A stretch of 64,000 bases of DNA. It comes from Billgrantia desiderata (GTDB lineage: Bacteria > Pseudomonadota > Gammaproteobacteria > Pseudomonadales > Halomonadaceae). A program made the position numbers and the translations under genes. The notes beneath the pieces were generated by a model. The model saw nothing but the letters and a program-made list of their open reading frames with translations, had not been told where the DNA came from and did no database searches. The stretch is taken from assembly GCA_011742915.1 (NCBI GenBank), contig JAAQTN010000004.1:62001-126000 (forward strand). Reading direction: 5' to 3'. Below are positions 58,818-64,000 of this stretch, piece after piece. Position 1 is the stretch's first letter, and each line of letters starts with the position of its first letter.

Positions 58818-59438
58818 ATGCTGCGTCGTCTGCCGCGCCCCTCGTTCCGTCTCTGGCTGTTTCTGCTGCTGCTGGCGCTGGGCGGCCTGATCGCCTGGCT
58901 GGACCCATGGCAGCCCCCACCCCCCGGCCCGGTACCCACCGACGAAGCCGGCGAGCCCGACTACTTCCTGGAGCAGGCCCGCCTGACGCGCTTCGATATC
59001 GAAGGCCGCGCTCACCAGCGGCTGGAGAGCCCGCGCCTGGTACACACTCCCCACGACGACGTGACACGCGCCGTCACGCCGCTGGCGCACCTGATCGACC
59101 GCGAGGGCCGGCTATGGGTGGCCAGCGGCCAGGAGGGGCGGCTCGGCCCGGGCGGCAACCCACTGACGCTTACCGGCGACGCCCGTCTCTTCGCCCCCGA
59201 GGAGCGCTGGCAGCTCGACACCGAGGTGCTGCACTACGACGCCAACGTCGGACACGCCTGGAGCGATACGCCGGCGCTGCTGCAGCAGCCGCCGCAGCAC
59301 ATGCGCGGCGAACGTTTCGACGCCTGGATCCATGACAACCGGGCACGATTGACCGACAATGTGCGCGGCTATCACCCCCCGGAAGGCGCTCAGCCGGGAC
59401 AGGCCGACCCCGTCACCCTGGAGGAACTCACGCCATGA
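58818..59438 (+). CDS. lptC: LPS export protein LptC
   Basis: Bitopic inner-membrane protein that receives LPS from LptB2FG and passes it to LptA. It has 206 residues. One N-terminal helix (about 12-28, LWLFLLLLALGGLIAWL) is followed by a Pro-rich linker and the periplasmic beta-jellyroll (about 50-190). Sequence conservation is low; recognised by fold pattern (YFLEQARLTRFDIEGR) and by position between kdsC and lptA. It overlaps lptA by four bases. Confidence 0.93.
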   Translation: MLRRLPRPSFRLWLFLLLLALGGLIAWLDPWQPPPPGPVPTDEAGEPDYFLEQARLTRFDIEGRAHQRLESPRLVHTPHDDVTRAVTPLAHLIDREGRLWVASGQEGRLGPGGNPLTLTGDARLFAPEERWQLDTEVLHYDANVGHAWSDTPALLQQPPQHMRGERFDAWIHDNRARLTDNVRGYHPPEGAQPGQADPVTLEELTP

Positions 59439-59962
59439 AGCGATGCAAGCCGTCGACGCCTCGCACGCTGCTCACCCTGGCATTGATCGGCCTGGCATGG
59501 AGCCCTGCCGCGAGCATGGCCCAGCAGCGCGACGCCGATCAGCCCATTCATATCGAAGCCGACCGGCTCGATCTCGACGACGTTGCCGGCACGGCGGTCT
59601 ACACCGGCGACGTGGACATTCGCCAGGGCACCATGCGCATCACCGGCGACCGCGTCGAACTCCGGCGCAATGCGGCCGGTGAGCTTTCCCGCGCCACGGC
59701 CCGCGGCGAGCGCGCCTACCTCGAGCAGCAGCCCGATCCCGACCAACCCGTGGTACGCGGCTGGGGACGCACCGTCATCTATCACGCCGCCGAACGCCGC
59801 GTCGAACTGATCGACCGTGCCGAGCTGCACCAGGGCGGAGATACCTTCGATGGCGGCTATCTCGAATACTTCCTCGACCGCCGCGTGGTCCAGGCCCGCG
59901 CCGAGAGCGAAGGCGTCGAAGGACGCCAGCGTATCCGCATGACCCTGCAACCGGAGCGCTGA
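59435..59962 (+). CDS. lptA: Periplasmic LPS bridge protein LptA
   Basis: Forms the beta-jellyroll bridge carrying LPS across the periplasm to LptDE. It has 175 residues. A signal peptide (core [18 protein letters not shown], cleavage near 29) leads to the OstA-like domain with [21 protein letters not shown] and the repeated DRVELRR / [10 protein letters not shown] strands. Overlaps lptC and sits one base before lptB. Confidence 0.96.
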   Translation: MKRCKPSTPRTLLTLALIGLAWSPAASMAQQRDADQPIHIEADRLDLDDVAGTAVYTGDVDIRQGTMRITGDRVELRRNAAGELSRATARGERAYLEQQPDPDQPVVRGWGRTVIYHAAERRVELIDRAELHQGGDTFDGGYLEYFLDRRVVQARAESEGVEGRQRIRMTLQPER

Positions 59963-59963
59963 G

Positions 59964-60695
59964 ATGGCGATGAAGACCCTGCACGCCCGCCACCTGGCGA
60001 AGAGCTACAAACGACGGCGCGTGGTGCACGACATCAGCCTCTCCATCGAGCAGGGCTGCGTGGTGGGGCTGCTCGGCCCCAACGGAGCCGGCAAGACCAC
60101 CTCGTTCTACATGATCGTGGGCCTGGTCAAGGCCGATGCCGGCAACGTCTGCATCGACGACCTCGACCTCTCGAAGAGCGCCATGCACGAACGGGCCAAG
60201 GCGGGCATCGGCTACCTGCCGCAGGAGGCTTCGATCTTCCGCAAGCTCTCGGTGGCCGACAACATCATGGCCATCCTGGAGACCCGCAAGGATCTGGATC
60301 GCCAAGGGCGTCATCAGCGCCTGGAGCAGCTGCTGCAGGACTTTCACGTCACGCACATCCGCGACAACCTCGGCATGAGCCTGTCGGGCGGCGAGCGGCG
60401 GCGCGTGGAGATCGCCCGCGCGCTGGCCACCGAACCGGCCTTCATTCTGCTGGACGAGCCCTTTGCCGGCGTCGATCCGATCTCGGTGGGCGAGATCAAA
60501 GGCATCATCCGCCAACTCAAGGCCCGCGACATCGGCGTGCTGATCACCGATCACAACGTACGCGAGACGCTGGACATCTGCGATTCGGCCTATATCGTCG
60601 GCGACGGCCAGATCATCGCGGAAGGCGATGCCGAGGCCATTCTGGCCAATCGTCGGGTAAGGGAAGTCTATCTCGGCGAAGACTTCCGTCTATAG
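59964..60695 (+). CDS. lptB: LPS export ABC transporter ATPase LptB
   Basis: Cytoplasmic ATPase powering LPS extraction with LptFG, whose genes are elsewhere. It has 243 residues. Walker [10 protein letters not shown] is at 38-46, the Q-loop region [12 protein letters not shown] follows, the signature is [16 protein letters not shown], and Walker B is [13 protein letters not shown]. Its end is followed by a 177-bp gap carrying promoter motifs for rpoN. Confidence 0.98.
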   Translation: MAMKTLHARHLAKSYKRRRVVHDISLSIEQGCVVGLLGPNGAGKTTSFYMIVGLVKADAGNVCIDDLDLSKSAMHERAKAGIGYLPQEASIFRKLSVADNIMAILETRKDLDRQGRHQRLEQLLQDFHVTHIRDNLGMSLSGGERRRVEIARALATEPAFILLDEPFAGVDPISVGEIKGIIRQLKARDIGVLITDHNVRETLDICDSAYIVGDGQIIAEGDAEAILANRRVREVYLGEDFRL

Positions 60696-60766
60696 CGGCA
60701 CCCCTGCCCATAGCGCATTCCGACCCAACAAGCAAGAGCATGATCTTACATTAAAATTCCCTAACG

Positions 60767-60780
60767 GGCATGAATATTGC
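60767..60780 (+). promoter_or_regulatory. Upstream sigma-54-type -24/-12 motif before rpoN
   Basis: GGCATGAATATTGC: GG at 60767-60768 and GC at 60779-60780 with exactly ten bases between, the invariant sigma-54 geometry; flanking bases give GGGCATG-N4-TTGCC. Confidence 0.5.
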
Positions 60781-60783
60781 CGA

Positions 60784-60799
60784 TGGCATGCTTATTGCA
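60784..60799 (+). promoter_or_regulatory. Sigma-54-type -24/-12 promoter before rpoN
   Basis: TGGCATGCTTATTGCA matches the consensus TGGCACG-N4-TTGCA at all but one base, with GG (60785-60786) and GC (60797-60798) ten bases apart. It lies 73 bases before the rpoN ATG and 18 bases downstream of a near-identical motif. Confidence 0.6.
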
Positions 60800-60872
60800 G
60801 CTCTGCGCTCTTGCAAGTGATCGTCGGCCAGTCTAGGGTAGAGTCTTTCCGGCAGATGAGCCCATTATTCTC

Positions 60873-62294
60873 ATGGCCATGAAAGCATCCTTGCAACTGC
60901 GAGTCGGCACTCAGCTGACCATGACCCCACAGCTGCAGCAGGCCATTGCGCTGCTGCAGCTCTCCACCCTGGACCTGCGCCAGGAGATCCAGCAGGCCCT
61001 CGAGTCCAATCCCATGCTCGAGCTCGACGACGGCTTCGGCGAACAAGCCGTCAGCGAGCCCCAGAGCGACGACTGGGCCAGCGAAATTCCCGGCGAGCTC
61101 TCCACCGACAGCGACTGGACGGATACCTATCCGGATCATGGCAGCGGCGCCGGCGGCGCCACCGGCGAAGGCCCCGATTTCGAACGCCAGGCCGCGGGAC
61201 AGACGCTGGCCGGCCACCTGATGTGGCAACTGGCGATGATCGATGTGAACGAGCGTCAGCGGCAGATCGCCGAAAGCCTGATCGATGCCGTCGACGGCAC
61301 CGGCTACCTGACCCAGCCGCTGGAAGAGATCCGCGACGGCCTGCGTCGCCAGGGCCTCGAGGGGCTGCCTACCCGTGAGGTCGAGCAGGTGCTGCTGCGC
61401 CTGCAGCAGTTCGAACCCACCGGCGTGTTCGCCAGGGACCTGCGCGAATGCCTGATGCTGCAGCTCGCCACCCTGCCCGACGATACGCCCCTGCTGCCCC
61501 AGGCACGCCGCCTGGTGCGCCAGTTCCTCGAAGCCCTGGCCGCCGACGACCGTCGCCTGCTCAAGCGGCGCCTGAGCCTGGACGACGAGGCCCTCGACGA
61601 GGCCATTGCCCTGGTGCGCTCGCTGAACCCGCGCCCTGGCAGCGCCTATGCCGAGGTCGGCAGCAACTACATCACCCCCGACCTGGTCGCCTATCACGAC
61701 GAGTCCGGCTGGCGCGTGGAGCTCAATGCCGAAGCGCTGCCACGCCTGCGCATCCAACCCGACTACGTCGCCCTGGTGCGCCGCGCCGACAAGAGTCAGG
61801 ACAACCAGTTCCTCAAGGATCACCTGCAGGAAGCCCGCTGGTTGATGAAGAGCCTGGCCAGCCGTAACGACACCCTGCTGCGAGTGGGGCGCGAGATCAT
61901 GGCCCGCCAGATCGACTTCCTGGAGCAGGGCGAGGAGGCGATGAAGCCGCTGGTACTGGCCGACATCGCCCAGGCCGTGGAGATGCACGAATCGACCATC
62001 TCGCGGGTCACGACGCAGAAGTTCATCCACACGCCGCGCGGCGTGTTCGAGCTGAAGTATTTCTTCTCCAGCCACGTTGGCGGCAACGGCGAGGGGGATG
62101 CTCACTCCAGCACCGCGATTCGCGCCCGCATTCGCAAGCTGATCGCCGACGAGCCACCGCGCAAACCGCTCTCCGACAGTCGTCTGGTGGAGCTGCTGGC
62201 CGACGACGGCATTCAGGTGGCGCGCCGCACCGTGGCCAAGTATCGTGAAGCGCTGGGAATACCTTCCTCGAGCGAACGCAAGCGCTTTCGTTGA
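60873..62294 (+). CDS. rpoN: RNA polymerase sigma-54 factor
   Basis: Alternative sigma factor for nitrogen, motility and other activator-dependent promoters. It has 473 residues. The glutamine-rich region I (LTMTPQLQQAIALLQLS) binds activators; an acidic region II (about 50-100) follows; the core-binding and crosslink domains are in the middle; the RpoN box ARRTVAKYRE is at about 450-459. Start ATG 60873, with another ATG two codons later. The order lptB-rpoN-hpf-ptsN-rapZ is classical. Confidence 0.98.
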   Translation: MAMKASLQLRVGTQLTMTPQLQQAIALLQLSTLDLRQEIQQALESNPMLELDDGFGEQAVSEPQSDDWASEIPGELSTDSDWTDTYPDHGSGAGGATGEGPDFERQAAGQTLAGHLMWQLAMIDVNERQRQIAESLIDAVDGTGYLTQPLEEIRDGLRRQGLEGLPTREVEQVLLRLQQFEPTGVFARDLRECLMLQLATLPDDTPLLPQARRLVRQFLEALAADDRRLLKRRLSLDDEALDEAIALVRSLNPRPGSAYAEVGSNYITPDLVAYHDESGWRVELNAEALPRLRIQPDYVALVRRADKSQDNQFLKDHLQEARWLMKSLASRNDTLLRVGREIMARQIDFLEQGEEAMKPLVLADIAQAVEMHESTISRVTTQKFIHTPRGVFELKYFFSSHVGGNGEGDAHSSTAIRARIRKLIADEPPRKPLSDSRLVELLADDGIQVARRTVAKYREALGIPSSSERKRFR

Positions 62295-62341
62295 ACTCGG
62301 CGCGCAGCGTTGACGCCGGACAAGAGCGTCGTTCGGAGGGG

Positions 62342-62369
62342 TTTGCAAGGAGGCAAAAAGGGTTACAAT
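62342..62369 (+). promoter_or_regulatory. Candidate hpf promoter
   Basis: TTTGCA (62342-62347), 16 bp, TACAAT (62364-62369), about 33 bases before the hpf ATG, in the 108-bp gap after rpoN. Confidence 0.5.
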
Positions 62370-62402
62370 CAAACCACCACTCGAAGGACGAAGGAGCTCG
62401 TC

Positions 62403-62711
62403 ATGCAAGTCAACATTACCGGCCATCATGTTGAACTGACCGATTCCCTGCGTGACTACGTGAGCGAAAAGCTCAACCGCGTCCAACGGCACTACGACAA
62501 CATCACCAACGTGCAGGTCACCCTCTCGATCGAGAAGGAGCGCCAGCAGGCCGCTTGCACGCTGCATGCCGCCGGTGCCGATCTGCATGCCGAAGCCTCC
62601 GACCCGGACATGTACGCCGCCATCGATGCGCTGACCGACAAGCTCGATCGTCAATTGGTCAAGCACAAGGAAAAGGCCCAGGCCCGCGCCCAGGGCGCCG
62701 GCATTCGCTGA
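62403..62711 (+). CDS. hpf: Ribosome hibernation promoting factor, short form
   Basis: Binds the 30S decoding region and promotes 100S dimer formation in stationary phase. It has 102 residues; a single S30AE domain without the C-terminal dimerisation domain of long HPF. The start MQVNITGHHVELTDSLRDYV is characteristic and ATG 62403 has AAGGAG before it. It lies between rpoN and ptsN, its usual place. Confidence 0.97.
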   Translation: MQVNITGHHVELTDSLRDYVSEKLNRVQRHYDNITNVQVTLSIEKERQQAACTLHAAGADLHAEASDPDMYAAIDALTDKLDRQLVKHKEKAQARAQGAGIR

Positions 62712-62717
62712 GTTGCC

Positions 62718-63188
62718 ATGACACTGGAAAACATACTGCCCCCTGAGCGCGCGCTGTTCGACGTTCCCGGGGGCAGCAAGAAGAGGGTGCTGGAGTTCTT
62801 CAGCACCTTCATTGCGCAGAACACCCCGAGCCTCGACAGCCAGGAGGTCTTCGGCCGATTGATCGGCCGTGAGCGGCTGGGCAGTACCGGCATCGGCAAC
62901 GGCGTCGCCATCCCGCACGCGCGAAGCCCGCACTGCCACAGCCCGGTCGCCGCCTTCCTCAAGCTGGCCGAGCCCATCGATTTCGACGCCATCGACGGCG
63001 AGCCGGTCGATCTGGTCTTCGTGCTGCTGGTACCCGAGGAGGCCGACGACACGCATCTGTCGCTGCTGAGCCAGGTCGCCGGCGTGATGAACGATGCCGA
63101 GACCCGTTCGCAACTGCGCAAGTGCGAAAGCCAGCGCGAACTTCACGAGCGTCTCATCGGCGCCATTCGACGACAGTCCTCGGCCTGA
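62718..63188 (+). CDS. ptsN: Nitrogen PTS enzyme IIA (PtsN)
   Basis: Regulatory phosphocarrier (EIIA-Ntr) that modulates potassium uptake, sigma-54 functions and other targets rather than sugar transport. It has 156 residues. The phosphorylatable His67 is in GVAIPHAR; GRLIGRERLGSTGIGNG and LLVPEEADDTHL are family motifs. It lies six bases after hpf, so the two are likely co-translated. Its partner NPr (ptsO) would be expected just beyond rapZ, outside the window. Confidence 0.97.
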   Translation: MTLENILPPERALFDVPGGSKKRVLEFFSTFIAQNTPSLDSQEVFGRLIGRERLGSTGIGNGVAIPHARSPHCHSPVAAFLKLAEPIDFDAIDGEPVDLVFVLLVPEEADDTHLSLLSQVAGVMNDAETRSQLRKCESQRELHERLIGAIRRQSSA

Positions 63189-63234
63189 CCGCCATCCCCA
63201 GCCGCTCGGCCAGCCCCTGATCAGGAGAAACGTA

Positions 63235-64000
63235 ATGCAGCTTGTGATCATCAGCGGCCGCTCAGGCTCCGGCAAGTCGATCGCACTGCAGGCGCTCGAA
63301 GACATCGGCTACTACGCCATCGACAACCTGCCGGCGATGCTGCTCGGCTCCCTGGTCGATGAACTGCGCGGCTCACCCACGGTACAGCAGTGCATCGCCG
63401 TAAGCATCGATGCACGCAATCTTCCTCATGCGTTGGAACGGTTCCCCAGGCTGCTGGAGGAGCTGCGTGCCAAGCAGGTCGACTGCCAGATCGTCTACCT
63501 CACCACCGATGCGCGAATCCTGATCGAGCGCTACTCCGCCACCCGGCGCCGGCACCCGCTGACCCGCGACCGGGACATGACCCTGAGCGAGGCGATCGAG
63601 ACTGAAGACACGACGCTGAGCGAGATTCGCAACCTGGCCGACCTGATCATCGATACCTCGCGGCTTTCGGTCCACGACCTGCGCGGGCGCATCACCGAAC
63701 AGGTGGCCAGCCATCGCGCCGACCAACTGACCCTCACGGTGGAGTCGTTCGGTTTCAAGGGCGGCGTACCGCTGGACGCCGATATCGTGTTCGACGCGCG
63801 CTGCCTGCCCAATCCCTACTGGGACCCGCGCCTGCGCGCGGCGACCGGCCGCGAAGCGAGCATCGTGGAGTTTCTCGAACAGTACCCTCTGGTCCACCAG
63901 ATGCACGAGGACATCGTCACCTGGGTCGAGCGCTGGCTGCCGGCCTATCGCGACAGCCATCGCAGCTATCTCACGGTCGCCATCGGCTGCACCGGCGGCC
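63235..64000 (+). CDS. rapZ: RNase adapter protein RapZ, 3' truncated
   Basis: RNA-binding adaptor that controls glucosamine-6-phosphate synthase through small RNAs and RNase E; formerly YvcJ-like P-loop protein. The first 255 codons are visible before the window ends; the family is about 285. Walker A GRSGSGKS is at 8-15, YYAIDNLP and DARCLPNPYWDP are conserved, and TVAIGCTGG at the edge belongs to the RNA-binding C-terminal domain. AGGAG precedes the ATG. Confidence 0.97.
   Translation, partial: MQLVIISGRSGSGKSIALQALEDIGYYAIDNLPAMLLGSLVDELRGSPTVQQCIAVSIDARNLPHALERFPRLLEELRAKQVDCQIVYLTTDARILIERYSATRRRHPLTRDRDMTLSEAIETEDTTLSEIRNLADLIIDTSRLSVHDLRGRITEQVASHRADQLTLTVESFGFKGGVPLDADIVFDARCLPNPYWDPRLRAATGREASIVEFLEQYPLVHQMHEDIVTWVERWLPAYRDSHRSYLTVAIGCTGG

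Noticed and set aside
60792..63305. Very long open frame on the minus strand opposite rpoN-hpf-ptsN
   Set aside because: It is antisense to three unmistakable genes, has a low-complexity Gly/Gln/Val-rich translation with no motif, and arises from the GC bias of third codon positions.

Overview
The window is a contiguous piece of chromosome from a GC-rich gammaproteobacterium, most likely a member of the Halomonadaceae (Halomonas or a close relative). This rests on gene order and protein character, not on a database search. The order matches Pseudomonas/Halomonas-type chromosomes: dusB-fis-purH, a complete division and cell-wall (dcw) cluster, rsmI/lpoA/yraN/diaA/dolP, sspAB-petABC-rpsI-rplM-zapE, nif3/degS, hisDG-murA-ibaG-mla and kdsDC-lptCAB-rpoN-hpf-ptsN-rapZ. 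The window is core genome. I see no insertion sequence, prophage, integrase, toxin-antitoxin pair, CRISPR array or defence island.

Layout. 1-5.2 kb (+): the 3' part of accC, then prmA, dusB-fis and purH, closed by a strong terminator. 5.25-8.3 kb: a long imperfect palindromic repeat, then (-) gabD, a small DUF4190-like membrane protein, folX and folE. 8.6-11.2 kb: an unknown secreted protein (+), then srkA and comF (-). 11.2-17.5 kb (+): the biotin regulon, with a BirA-type operator, bioB-F-H-C-D, a tRNA-Leu with its own promoter, a 15-bp tandem repeat and bioA. 17.5-35.1 kb (-): the dcw cluster from rsmH to lpxC without mraZ, preceded by rnpB with a clear promoter. 35.6-39.9 kb: rsmI (-), then lpoA-yraN-diaA-dolP (+). 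40.0-46.4 kb (-): sspB, sspA, cytochrome bc1 (petABC), rpsI, rplM and zapE. 46.5-49.1 kb: zapG (+), a Nif3-family protein (-) and degS (+), the last two divergent around a perfect palindrome. 49.2-56.1 kb (-): hisD, hisG (short form), murA, ibaG and the mla lipid-transport operon. 56.2-64 kb (+): a CaCA antiporter, kdsD, kdsC, lptC, lptA, lptB, rpoN (behind two tandem sigma-54-type promoter motifs), hpf, ptsN and a 3'-truncated rapZ.

Functionally the window is dominated by envelope building. It covers lipid II synthesis and septation (dcw), lipid A commitment (lpxC), Kdo synthesis and LPS export (kds/lpt), outer-membrane lipid asymmetry (mla), PBP activation (lpoA), outer-membrane maintenance (dolP) and envelope-stress proteolysis (degS). 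Alongside are biotin and pterin synthesis, respiration (bc1), and the nitrogen/sigma-54/PTS-Ntr control genes. I did not find a convincing undescribed system. The best unexplained signals are small regulatory ones: tandem -24/-12 motifs before rpoN, the nif3/degS palindrome, the biotin operator shared with comF, and two repeat elements.
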